Assembly: GCA_964489735.1 (NCBI GenBank)
Contig: CAZBAL010000006.1
Span: 17,046 to 81,045, forward strand
Length of the DNA stretch: 64,000 nt
Reading direction: 5' to 3'
Source: Andreesenia sp964489735
GTDB taxonomy: Bacteria > Bacillota > Clostridia > Tissierellales > Gottschalkiaceae
Notes under the pieces: generated by a model
Told to the model about the DNA's origin: nothing
The model's input: the letters and a program-made list of their open reading frames with translations, nothing else
The model's database searches: none
In this document: positions 55,858-64,000 of the stretch, piece after piece
How the letters are laid out: the number at the start of each line of letters is the position of its first letter
Numbering within the stretch: the first letter of the stretch is position 1
Program-made: the position numbers and the translations under genes

Positions 55858-58800
55858 CTATTTTGCAACAACTCTATACAATATGGTGGAGTCTAAAGCG
55901 TTGATAAGTTTATCATTATTTAAATCGTATTTTTTTGTTTCTTCGCTGTACTCTGTACCTAGTTTAATAGTTCTTTGCATTACCAGTACATCTTGCATAT
56001 TTACATTGCCATCTTCATTTAAATCATATTTTGATAGATCTACGTTAGATTCAATAACAGTAATTTTTCTTGTTCTTTCAGTTTTATTACCAACAGAATC
56101 CTCTGCAATATAAGTTAAAGTATATTCTCCAACCACATCTGTATTTACTGTACCTTCTACTGTCAGTTTTGGTTCTGGTGCACCTTCATAATCATCAGTA
56201 ACCATAACACCCTCTAGAGGATTAAATGATGATCCTTTTATAACTTCAACAGGGTTGAGGTTATAAATTATAGGTGGCGTGTTATCTAATGGTAAAGAAG
56301 TAATTGCTCCATTAACCTTTCTGATCATCTGCTCAACTTCTATATCAGCCGTATTTGATTGATTAACTAAATCATTGGCTTCATCAAGTATATTTCTACC
56401 TTTATCAACATTCTCAGTTTTAGGTAACTTCGGATCTATTAAACGGTTGTATAGTTTTTCTATAGATTCAATAAGCATTTGATCTAGTCTTTCTCTTTTA
56501 ATCTTCTCTTCATCTATATTTTTCTTAGGAATTTCATCAACCTTCTGTCTGAACTCATTAACTATAGCTCTCATTTCAGTTTTAACTTCAGTAGTATTAG
56601 GTTTTTCATTAGTATATATATCAAATTTCTTTAAATATTCATCTATAAGCAACTCTACTTTTTGTAGGTTTTCATCATCATAAAAATCTTTTATAGGATA
56701 CTTTTCAATATCTTCTTTACATTGTTGTCTAAAATCTTCTATGCTCATATTGTTTATCATAATATTTTCAAAATCAAACACAGGATAATCATTGTTTATA
56801 TGATAATTATCTTTAACAAAACTAGCCCCTAACTGATCAATGAAATCTTGTGATTTCATATGAACCATGGATTTAGGCAATACATTTGATAATCCATTCC
56901 CTGTTTCAAGGGTATCTTCCAAGTAATATGAGCTCAAATAGGTTTGATCTTTGTTCGCTATACCTAAATATCCAAAGTTGTCGTTTAGATTGAGACTTTT
57001 TCTAAGATTACCAACTGTGTACGTATTCTCTAAAGAGGAGCCCACTCTTTCCATTCTACCAGCCAGAGTTCCTATTGCACTGATATCTATAAAAGAACCT
57101 AATGAAACAACGTCTCCTGTAGAGTAAGCATCTACTATCTTCTTGTCTGAGAATCCAGCAATACCACCAGTCCAGTAATACCCTACAACTCTACCTCTAT
57201 TAGCAACTTTTGAGAGGTTACCTCTTGATATTCCTACAACTCCACCGACAGTAACTTCATCAGCAGCACTAACAAAAGGCCCCTGATATATATTTCCAGT
57301 ATTTCTTGAACTATCTATGGAACTTCCACTGTCTATACTACCAGCAATTCCACCAGTGAATCCTTGTTTTGTATCTATATTGCCTATATTTTCTGCATTT
57401 GATATTTTTGTGAATTCAGCTTTACCAACTACTCCACCAATAGATGTTTTTCTGCTGGTTTTAATGCTTACATACGATTTCACATTTGATATATCCGCAT
57501 AGAGAGTTTTTCCCGCAACTCCTCCTATATCACTACCGCCTTTATCTAAATTAATTTCTCCTTCAACTGAAACATTCTTTATTACTGCTGGACTATTCGA
57601 AGATCCTTTTACAATTGCAAATAGGCCTGCATGATTTTCTGTTGATTCATTAATTACTATATTAGAAATTCTTTTGTTATGTCCATCAAAAGTCCCTTCA
57701 AAAGGCTTTAGATTTCCAATTGGAATAAATGGTAAATTTTCTCCTTGGAAGTTGTTCTTATCATTTCTAAATCTAACATCTGTGATCAGATTTATAGTCT
57801 TACCTTTGAAAGTTTCATTCCCATATTTTTCATCATTTAAATTCAAAATTTTAGATAATCCTGCTAATTCTTGATGATTCTTAATAGTAAACTCTGTTGC
57901 ATCTGGATTTTCATCATACCATTTAGTATCTGCAAAGTTTAACCATGTTTGTGTCTGTATATGCTTTTTAATAGAAACTATTACACTATTCTCACCATCT
58001 TCAAATTTACTACTTTTCACTTGATAAAATGGTTCGTTTTTTGCATCATATTCTTTTTCAGTTCCTGTGAGTTTTTCTTCAAGATATCTAACACTCGCAT
58101 TACCTGGTGAAATTGTTTTTACCACTTTCAGCTTGTTACCATCATATACTTTATCACCAGTAAATATTTGTTGATCTTTAACATCTACAAATTCACCGTC
58201 TTGTAATGCTCTACCTGTTCTTAGTATGGACAGCGAGTAATCAGAATCTTTCTCAGGTAATACTATATTATAACCATTAGGTTCTCTTGCAATCATAGAT
58301 ATATTTAAGTTTTTATCCGCTAAAACAAGATTTCCTTCTATCTTCGCTCCATTTACTGTAAAGTAGTCAACTTCTAAACTAGGATTTGGTTTTATATCTA
58401 ATATTACTGCACTACCATAAGCCAATGAACCTGAATTGGTTGATATAATCTCTGCATTTTCAGGATTCTCAATGGTTACATTTACTTTATTAGTGTCAGA
58501 ATCGTACTTCAAGACTGGATAGTCATTTGATTTTTGCTTAAAGAAAGCTAGTTCCCTATTAAGGTTCGTAACCAGTTCTTGAGACTTCATCTGTGCTTCA
58601 CTATAAGGATAGCAATCAATTATTACACCTGCATCTGAATAATACTGAGAAACACCTTTTCTGCCTCGGTTATCATCCCTTTCTTCCCAATAGCAGTTTT
58701 CCACATATGAAGTGTACTCATTTGTTATCTTTGCTATATCAGCTGCAGCTGTTTCATCACGAATAACTTCAGGTTTTTTTTCATAAGATCTAACTAAGCC

Positions 58801-59781
58801 AGTATTGTAGCAGTGCTTTATGATACCATCATTAGAACCTACTATACCTCCAGCAATGAAATTTCCTATATTGCTTACCATTCCTTTATTATAGCAATAC
58901 TCTACACTTGCATCTTTATCCCATAATGCTCCAACTATTCCACCGACACCTTTTTTATCCGTCGCAATTATCTCTGCTTCATTGGAACAGTTGATTACTC
59001 TAACACCTTCTTCAGTATCCCCAACTCTTCCAACTATTCCACCAACCATACGTCTACCAGACATATATCCTCGACCGATCTTTACATTCATAACTGAACT
59101 TCCCTTAGGCAATTCAAATTCTTGGTCTTTAAGTTCATCTATTTCATTGACTTTACCATTGAATCCCATAGATCCAATAAATCCAAGAGCTTGACTATAA
59201 CCAAAGTGGTCAGGTGCATACCTTTCAAAGTATATATTATTTATAGTATGTCCTTGCCCATCAAAGCTACCATTGAATACACTTGAAATTAATGTGTTTC
59301 TAGGATCATCAGCTACCATGCTATAACTTCCACCAATTGGCATATAGTTAGGTGAGTTTTTATCCCATTTTTTTGTCATATTATTATATTTACCACCCAT
59401 ATCTAAATCGGCATCAAGTTTTATAGTTTTCCCTTCAAAATCATATTTACCCCATCTAATATTTCCTACTGTACCGTCAAATGGGATAATCAGCACATTT
59501 TTGTATTCTACTGGTACAATTTTTGTGTTATTATCATCACCGATTACTTGTATCCCAGGATTGTAAATTCCATTTACTATCGCTGCAAGACCCATAAGTT
59601 CTTCTGGAGTACTTATTGTATATTCATTAGTTGTATCATATGTTGCTTCGTCAAACCATGTAACATCAATGGTTTTTCCATCCCATGGCCCTGCAGCATA
59701 GGAATTACCTTGAACTCCCAGAACAAAAGAAAAAGCAAATGCTAGTAGTGATAATAAAAACACTTTGCTAATTTTTTTCAT
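55858..59781 (-). CDS. Secreted GLUG-repeat protein with Ig-like and dockerin-like domains
   Basis: The 1307-residue protein has a signal peptide (KVFLLSLLAFAFSFVLGVQG, cut near NSYA-AG). Two blocks of GLUG-type repeats, about residues 40-420 and 625-960, carry the pattern VGGIVGRVGD / GFTGGIAGSI and probably form beta-solenoids; each block begins with a W-F-x-D/E motif and an ELxGLA segment. A helical region (about 1010-1170) follows, then an Ig-like DUF5011-type domain, and at the C-terminus two Ca-binding-type repeats, YDLNEDGNVNMQDVLVMQR and YDLNNDKLINALDSTILYR, which together look like a type I dockerin. No membrane anchor or SLH is present. It is the last gene of the ExbB-like operon and ends at a clear terminator. 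Its ligand is unknown. Confidence 0.85.
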   Translation of the reverse strand: MKKISKVFLLSLLAFAFSFVLGVQGNSYAAGPWDGKTIDVTWFDEATYDTTNEYTISTPEELMGLAAIVNGIYNPGIQVIGDDNNTKIVPVEYKNVLIIPFDGTVGNIRWGKYDFEGKTIKLDADLDMGGKYNNMTKKWDKNSPNYMPIGGSYSMVADDPRNTLISSVFNGSFDGQGHTINNIYFERYAPDHFGYSQALGFIGSMGFNGKVNEIDELKDQEFELPKGSSVMNVKIGRGYMSGRRMVGGIVGRVGDTEEGVRVINCSNEAEIIATDKKGVGGIVGALWDKDASVEYCYNKGMVSNIGNFIAGGIVGSNDGIIKHCYNTGLVRSYEKKPEVIRDETAAADIAKITNEYTSYVENCYWEERDDNRGRKGVSQYYSDAGVIIDCYPYSEAQMKSQELVTNLNRELAFFKQKSNDYPVLKYDSDTNKVNVTIENPENAEIISTNSGSLAYGSAVILDIKPNPSLEVDYFTVNGAKIEGNLVLADKNLNISMIAREPNGYNIVLPEKDSDYSLSILRTGRALQDGEFVDVKDQQIFTGDKVYDGNKLKVVKTISPGNASVRYLEEKLTGTEKEYDAKNEPFYQVKSSKFEDGENSVIVSIKKHIQTQTWLNFADTKWYDENPDATEFTIKNHQELAGLSKILNLNDEKYGNETFKGKTINLITDVRFRNDKNNFQGENLPFIPIGNLKPFEGTFDGHNKRISNIVINESTENHAGLFAIVKGSSNSPAVIKNVSVEGEINLDKGGSDIGGVAGKTLYADISNVKSYVSIKTSRKTSIGGVVGKAEFTKISNAENIGNIDTKQGFTGGIAGSIDSGSSIDSSRNTGNIYQGPFVSAADEVTVGGVVGISRGNLSKVANRGRVVGYYWTGGIAGFSDKKIVDAYSTGDVVSLGSFIDISAIGTLAGRMERVGSSLENTYTVGNLRKSLNLNDNFGYLGIANKDQTYLSSYYLEDTLETGNGLSNVLPKSMVHMKSQDFIDQLGASFVKDNYHINNDYPVFDFENIMINNMSIEDFRQQCKEDIEKYPIKDFYDDENLQKVELLIDEYLKKFDIYTNEKPNTTEVKTEMRAIVNEFRQKVDEIPKKNIDEEKIKRERLDQMLIESIEKLYNRLIDPKLPKTENVDKGRNILDEANDLVNQSNTADIEVEQMIRKVNGAITSLPLDNTPPIIYNLNPVEVIKGSSFNPLEGVMVTDDYEGAPEPKLTVEGTVNTDVVGEYTLTYIAEDSVGNKTERTRKITVIESNVDLSKYDLNEDGNVNMQDVLVMQRTIKLGTEYSEETKKYDLNNDKLINALDSTILYRVVAK

Positions 59782-59851
59782 TTGTGATCTTCTCCCTTAA
59801 AATATTTTTGTAACAATTCAATTGTTTTTATGCTTTTTAATCCTTATAACT

Positions 59852-60807
59852 TTATAATGATTTCATGAACCTCCATTTTGCATAGAAGATTCCATATATA
59901 AAGCTAATAATACCTATACCAATTGCCCAAGGTTCTAGAGGATTCTCTAGCTTTAGTTCCCCAAGTGCAACTGAATCTTCATCCATTTCGTAAATGTTTC
60001 TACTAACTGCTTTGTCTCCTGTTTCACCTAGATACTGTTTTCTCTCTTGAATTGCACCACTAGATTTTTTGTCTGGTTCATTTACAGTTTTATTTCTTGA
60101 TGCTTGGTTTTTAGCAGATGCTAAGTTTCTAGCGCTCGTATCTATCTTAAGATCTGCATTTTCTACAGTTCTTGTTCCAGAGCTTGAACTTGTGCTTCTT
60201 CTTTGCATAGTTCCACCAGCACCAGTGCTTCCTCCTGAGCCTGCTGTTCTTGATATTCCAGTGTTATTTCTAAATTCACCTGTAGCATTTCCTACACTGG
60301 CAATTTTTAACCATCTTCCACCTGTACCTGATCCAGTTCCACTAGTAGTACCAATGCCTGCTCCAGAACCAGTGCCAGCACCACTTCCTGAACCTTCTCC
60401 TGTACCTATTCCATCTCCTGACCCTGACCCTGTTCCTTTACCAGTTCCTCCTCCCGTTCCAGTATTCTTTGAATCATTGGAAGTTCCCCCTGGTTTTCCA
60501 TCTTTATTACCGTCAGTATTACTATCTCCTGACTTGTTATCTGAGCCATCAATAACTTCTTCATTTTCATTACCTTCTTTTGGCTTATCCTTATCAGGTG
60601 TTTGAGGATTATTTTCTTCTCCAGGCTTTTCTGGTTTGTCGGGTGTTCCTGGAATGTTAGGTGTCTCCGGTGCCACTGGTACCTCCGGTGTTGTGGGCTC
60701 ATCTACCGGTTCTTCTTCTGGCTCATCCACTGGCTCTTCATCTGGTTCTTCTTTTGGTTCATCCACTGGTTCTTCTGGTGTTATTGGACCAGGGTTTTTA
60801 ACTTCAG
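59852..60807 (-). CDS. Surface protein, C-terminal part after the assembly gap (Pro/Glu-rich, Gly-rich, membrane anchor)
   Basis: This open segment enters from the run of N and ends at a TAA at 59852. It has tandem PVDEPEEE-type repeats (60696-60778), a P-x-T/V spacer, a low-complexity Gly/Ser/Thr stretch (60318-60465), a Ser/Thr/Asn-rich part, and a C-terminal membrane segment (EPWAIGIGIISFIYGIFYA) with a basic end KWRFMKSL. There is no LPxTG motif. It most likely forms one protein with the segment before the gap (60908-61784), being its stalk and anchor, though two separate genes cannot be excluded because the length of the gap is unknown. Confidence 0.7.
60318..60465 (-). repeat. Low-complexity Gly/Ser/Thr-coding repeat
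   Basis: About 49 codons are almost wholly Gly, Ser and Thr in GTGSGSG-like runs. The DNA is made of short near-repeats of six to twelve bases and may vary in length between strains. Confidence 0.75.
60696..60778 (-). repeat. Tandem EPVDEP-coding repeat
   Basis: Four near-identical units of about 21 bases code for (E/K)EEPVDEP-like repeats just before the assembly gap. They probably extend into the gap and explain why it could not be closed. Confidence 0.75.
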
Positions 60808-60907
60808 NNNNNNNNNNNNNNNNNNNNNNNNNNNNNNNNNNNNNNNNNNNNNNNNNNNNNNNNNNNNNNNNNNNNNNNNNNNNNNNNNNNNNNNNNNNNN
60901 NNNNNNN
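60808..60907. other. Assembly gap of exactly 100 N
   Basis: A run of exactly 100 N is the usual placeholder for a scaffold gap of unknown size. It interrupts the surface protein gene. Confidence 0.98.
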
Positions 60908-61784
60908 AATTAGGATTATTTTCTGAAAGACCTTCAGTTTTATTCTCTGCCTCATACTCAATGACATCTCCTACTTGTAGTTCATATTCATCATTCGGTC
61001 CCAACTCCTTAATAACCTGAACTGTTTCATTTCCAATCTTTTCATAGGTTATTACTTTTGTAATTTTTGCTTCAACAGCTGGCTTTCCAGCTAAGACCAC
61101 TGTTATTTGATATACATTAGTAGCTGAAAACCTAGATGTATTTACTCTTAAATCAGGATATGCCCCCAGCATAAGCCTAAAGCCATTGTCATTTGATTTC
61201 ATTGTATCACCAGTAGCAGCTTCATCGTAAAGCTTTTGAAGATCATCTGATAAGGATGTAGGATTCATCACTAGTTGTTGAGGTAGTGAATGGGTGGCAA
61301 TTCTTGCTTTTACAGGATGACCCCCTGTTTTACCTTGCTCTTCATTATCTGGGTATTTGATTAGATTAGGGTAATGGTATCTAGCATCCCTAAGAATTGC
61401 ATCTCTAGACATATCTGTATTTTCAGCAATATATAAATCTGCAGTAATAAAAGCAAATCTTTTTATGGACCTTTCATCTATTCCTGCCTGTCTTAATAAA
61501 AATTCAAGCGTAGGTCCTTTTGCAAAGTCATAAGCAATCACACCATTGTCTCTCATATGAGTATAGCCAACTATATCACTACCAGAATACGTCTGAAGGT
61601 CATATTTTGAAAAAGTATGTTTATCTAAATATGGACCCCCTTCATATCCTACCTTGATTTTCAAATAATCAGGATTAAAATCATCTATATCTTGAGTAGC
61701 AAAAACACTCTCGCTTATGAAGCAAGTAAATAAGAGGAATACTATTGTTATAATTGAAAATATTCTTTTTATTATGTTTTTCAT
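60908..61784 (-). CDS. Surface protein, N-terminal part before the assembly gap (oxidoreductase-fold domain)
   Basis: The start is the ATG at 61784 after GGTGAT; the frame also allows a GTG at 61793. A signal peptide (IFSIITIVFLLFTCFISESVFA) comes first. The next 200 residues resemble the molybdopterin-oxidoreductase-like domains found in clostridial surface proteins: IKVGYEGGPYL, a FAKGPTLEFLLRQAGID segment, FAFITADLYIAENTDMSRD and DARYHYPNLIKY. A beta-rich domain then runs into the gap. No cysteine occurs in the mature part, so the catalytic Cys ligand of true sulfite oxidases is missing and a binding role is more likely than catalysis. It lies between the FecB-like gene and the GLUG gene. 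Confidence 0.75.
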
Positions 61785-61799
61785 TTCAATCACCAGTTT

Positions 61800-62912
61800 C
61801 TAATCTAAATTTACTAACTCATCATACTCCTCATCAGTAAGTTCATGATGAAATGCTAGTCTGTACCATTCTTTAGTTTTTTCCTTTAAATCGACATCAT
61901 ATACTTCTGGATAAACTTTACTAGCCATCCAATATATTCCTATTATTCTGTTTGCACTTGGCGGTTGAGATATCCAAGAAAATGGAACATAAGGTGATGT
62001 ATATATCTGATCATTTTGAACAGCTTTTATGCTATCCCAGCTGCTATCTGTTCTAATAAGCTGTGAACCTTTTTTTGAAAGTGAAATGATAACATCTGGA
62101 TTCCACTCTAATACCTGCTCCATTGAAACCGACTGACCCGGCTTTCCTCCAGAAGCATCAACCTTAGCGGCATTTTTTGCTCCTATCAAATTTAATATCT
62201 CTGAATGTGCTGTTCCATCTAAGTCAGCTCCTAAAGCATTGTCTGTAGAGGTCTGATATACGCTTTTTTTATCTTTGATTTTGCTTCTTCCTTCTTCAGC
62301 AAACTCTAATGCTTCTTCTGTAAACTGAGCAAGCTTCTCACCCCGTTCAGGTTCTCCCAGTAATTCTCCCAGAGCTCTAAAAGCTTGTGGGGTATTCTTT
62401 AAATCGGCTTCCAAAAATATAGTGGGTATTTTAGTTACATCCTTTAGATCATCCATATCTTCTCTGATGGTGTTCTTGACCTCACCTAAGTCCAGTATTA
62501 CATCAGGCTTTATTTGTACCATTGTTTCATAATTTACAGTGCCTGACCCACCATATAGTTGACCAGTCAATGGAAGATTGTCAGGAATGTTCTCCTGGTA
62601 TATTCGCCTAACCTCAGAAACTCCTACAAGCTTCTCTGGTGCAACCATTGCTATCATCAACTGTGCAACCCTACCTGAAGGTATAACTCTTTTGACTTCA
62701 GGAATTTCACTCTTTCTTCCAACAGAATCAACATAGATTCGCTTTCCATCAGATGTTGGTTCACTTTGTTCATAATGTGGTTTTGTTGTGTTTATTATAG
62801 GCAGTCTGCTACAGGCTGAGTTAATAGATAATGATATGCATATTAAAAAAGCATATATTATTATATTAAAATATTTTCTTCTTTTTTTAGATTCAATAGC
62901 TTTATTATTCAC
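61800..62912 (-). CDS. FecB/BtuF-type substrate-binding protein
   Basis: This protein of 370 residues has a basic N-terminus, a hydrophobic segment ending in INSACSRLP (a possible but non-canonical lipobox), and a helical-backbone binding fold: RVIPSGRVAQLMIAM, PEKLVGVSEV, VNYETMVQIKPDVILDLG, and VLEWNPDVIISLS. This fold binds iron chelates, heme or corrinoids in class III uptake systems. No matching ABC permease or ATPase lies downstream. The frame opens at 62990, deep in the DUF2149 gene; the GTG at 62912, overlapping that gene's stop, is a likelier, coupled start. Being between ExbD-like and surface genes points to a joint uptake function. Confidence 0.85.
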   Translation of the reverse strand: MNNKAIESKKRRKYFNIIIYAFLICISLSINSACSRLPIINTTKPHYEQSEPTSDGKRIYVDSVGRKSEIPEVKRVIPSGRVAQLMIAMVAPEKLVGVSEVRRIYQENIPDNLPLTGQLYGGSGTVNYETMVQIKPDVILDLGEVKNTIREDMDDLKDVTKIPTIFLEADLKNTPQAFRALGELLGEPERGEKLAQFTEEALEFAEEGRSKIKDKKSVYQTSTDNALGADLDGTAHSEILNLIGAKNAAKVDASGGKPGQSVSMEQVLEWNPDVIISLSKKGSQLIRTDSSWDSIKAVQNDQIYTSPYVPFSWISQPPSANRIIGIYWMASKVYPEVYDVDLKEKTKEWYRLAFHHELTDEEYDELVNLD

Positions 62913-63234
62913 CAGAGACCATGTAGATCTTACCTGTATTTGGGTCTCTGTAAACTTGTCCCATGTGCTCATAGCCATCCCCATCTTCATTAATATTTAC
63001 TCTGTTTTCATCTACTTTATTTAATCTGTTTTCTTCTATTTCCTTTGCATTAGCTCCACCTGATGTTCCAGATGCTCCACCTACATTAATATCAACATTC
63101 CAATGAGTAATTAAAGCAAGCATGATTCCCACTGCCAAACAAAGCATAACATCCGCAAGATTCGCCACTCCATCCATTGGATTTATATCTCCTTCACTCC
63201 ATCTTTCTCTTTTCTTAGAATTTCTTCTCTTCAT
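62905..63234 (-). CDS. DUF2149 protein, ExbD-like
   Basis: The 109-residue protein has a basic N-terminus, the motif NPMDGVANLADVMLCLAVGI near residue 18, a single membrane segment, and a short outside domain ending in VYRDPNTGKIYMVSGE. I match it to DUF2149 from memory of that family. The membrane aspartate in ADVMLCLAVG falls where ExbD/TolR have their proton-carrying Asp (IDVMLVLLI), and topology is the same. It overlaps the ExbB-type gene by 20 bases, so the two products very likely form one channel complex. Confidence 0.82.
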   Translation of the reverse strand: MKRRNSKKRERWSEGDINPMDGVANLADVMLCLAVGIMLALITHWNVDINVGGASGTSGGANAKEIEENRLNKVDENRVNINEDGDGYEHMGQVYRDPNTGKIYMVSGE

Positions 63235-63850
63235 CTTTAGCCACCTCCAGCACTCCCTCAGTTAACACCTCAAGTACTGACATATAATTGCTATACCAGC
63301 TTCTTCTCACTGTTGATATTATATAAGCTATCGCTGCACAAGTAAGACCAGCAATTGTTGTATCAAACGCTACTGATAGCGAATTAGATAGTGTTGTAAC
63401 ATCTCCTCTACTGAGAGCTATTATACCTGGACCCAGTGGAATAAGTGTACCTAAGAGTCCCAGTACTGGACCTATTCTGGCTATCATATCACTGCTTTTT
63501 ATTCTAAAATCATATCTGGAGTTTTCTTCTTCAATTAATCTATCTGCTAATGCATCCAAAGTGTCATCTGTAAGTTCAGGATGTTTTAACAGCTCAAGTA
63601 ATGTTTCTTTTTGTCTTTTCAGTATACTGCTAGATTCTATACTCTCGCTAATACTTTCAGGATTACCTTGTATTCTATCCAATAGTTCTGGTAACTTTTC
63701 TTTAAGGTGGCGCCTTTCAGTAAAGTACTCACTAATTACTATTCCAATTTGAACCACCGTGTATATACTCATCAATATTAAAAGTATGATCACTGGATTT
63801 TCTAATACTTGAGATATACTATGTAATATCCCCTTAATATTCTGTCCCAC
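63215..63850 (-). CDS. MotA/TolQ/ExbB-type proton channel protein
   Basis: The protein of 211 residues has three membrane segments (VIILLILMSIYTVVQIGIVI, ARIGPVLGLLGTLIPLGPGI, TTIAGLTCAAIAYIIS) and a cytoplasmic helical region between the first and second. The family signature GPVLGLLGTLIPLGPGIIAL followed by SNSLSVAFDTTIAGL is clear. Such proteins pass protons to power TonB, Tol or flagellar motors; there is no tonB or outer membrane here. The frame opens at a GTG at 63859 inside GAGGTG; the GTG at 63850, eight bases away, is preferred. Confidence 0.9.
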   Translation of the reverse strand: MGQNIKGILHSISQVLENPVIILLILMSIYTVVQIGIVISEYFTERRHLKEKLPELLDRIQGNPESISESIESSSILKRQKETLLELLKHPELTDDTLDALADRLIEEENSRYDFRIKSSDMIARIGPVLGLLGTLIPLGPGIIALSRGDVTTLSNSLSVAFDTTIAGLTCAAIAYIISTVRRSWYSNYMSVLEVLTEGVLEVAKDEEKKF

Positions 63851-63880
63851 AAAAAACACCTCTTTATCATAATAAATAGT

Positions 63881-63912
63881 AGAAGAGATAGCATTCCATC
63901 ACTATCTCTTCT
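63881..63912 (-). terminator. Hairpin between the edge gene and the ExbB-type gene
   Basis: An 11-bp perfect stem (agaagagatag / ctatctcttct) with a 10-base loop lies 30 bases after the stop of the preceding gene and 30 before the ExbB-type start. The T-rich tail is weak (ACTATTTATT), so it may be a partial terminator or attenuator. Confidence 0.55.
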
Positions 63913-63941
63913 GCATTTTAAAAACCACATACGATCTTTAA

Positions 63942-64000
63942 CTATTTCTTAAATTTATAATCTGTAGAAGCTATAATTATATCTGCATATCCCCAGTGAC
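63942..64000 (-). CDS. C-terminal end of an unidentified protein
   Basis: The last 18 codons (HWGYADIIIASTDYKFKK) before a TAG at 63944-63942 read as a natural protein end; the other two frames are closed by stops. The fragment is too short to assign. From its place, it probably belongs to the same system as the ExbB-type gene, but this cannot be shown. Confidence 0.5.
   Translation of the reverse strand, partial: HWGYADIIIASTDYKFKK

Noticed and set aside
60069..60605. Plus-strand open frame of 178 codons opposite the Gly-rich region
   Set aside because: It is the complement of Gly/Ser/Thr codons, gives a Pro/Val/Leu-rich chain without family features, and has no ribosome binding site.
59852..60967. 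A separate gene starting at 60967 and reading through the N run
   Set aside because: Its first 20 codons lie in another frame of the clear upstream coding segment; the real coding sequence enters from the gap.

Overview
The window comes from a low-G+C (about one third by eye), monoderm, probably anaerobic member of the Firmicutes, most likely class Clostridia. This rests on the B. subtilis-like order of the yicC-remA-gmk-rpoZ-coaBC-priA-def-fmt-rsmB-rlmN-prpC-prkC-rsgA-rpe-thiN and sepF-yggS-ylmH-lspA-rluD-pyrR blocks, the many TTG/GTG starts behind strong GGAGG sites, an SLH-domain protein, and a start-of-window gene that looks like a formate dehydrogenase/hydrogenase-type iron-sulfur subunit next to molybdenum cofactor genes. 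A family-level placement would be a guess. Nearly all genes lie on the minus strand, so transcription runs from high to low coordinates; the exceptions are rpmB, rqcH and a solitary PLD-AAA gene.

Region by region: 1-1974 holds moeA, mobB and the start of an iron-sulfur oxidoreductase subunit. 1975-2764 has no gene but a degenerate array of AAAGTATAT/TATAC motifs. 2765-4272 is a broken XRE-type regulator with two lesions. 4340-24768 is a long housekeeping block: recG, fakA, an Asp23-family gene, rpmB on the plus strand, then thiN through yicC. rqcH (plus) follows. 27031-29029 is an SLH plus BspA-type leucine-rich-repeat surface protein with three lesions. 29439-38781 is pyrR, rluD, lspA, a DUF5665 gene, ylmH, yggT, sepF, yggS, an HlyD-like gene, gpsA, plsY and der. 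38850-46717 is a DUF512 radical-SAM-like protein, rnr, ddl, a membrane-fused murF, an alpha/beta hydrolase and secG. 46922-49405 is a plus-strand protein joining a phospholipase-D-type nuclease motif to an AAA-type ATPase, a plausible single-gene defence system. 49582-55575 is the lower glycolytic cluster gap-pgk-tpiA-gpmI-eno.

The right end (55858-64000) is the most unusual part. In transcription order it holds an ExbB/TolQ/MotA-type channel, a DUF2149 protein with an ExbD-like membrane aspartate, a FecB/BtuF-type substrate-binding protein, a surface protein with an oxidoreductase-fold N-terminus and a membrane-anchored Gly/Pro-rich C-terminus (interrupted by a 100-N assembly gap), and a 1307-residue GLUG-repeat protein ending in a dockerin-like domain. 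I read this as a proton-driven, surface-linked uptake or assembly system in a cell without an outer membrane. Its substrate cannot be told from the sequence.

Lesions are confined to two accessory genes while every housekeeping gene is open, which argues for real gene decay rather than random sequencing error.
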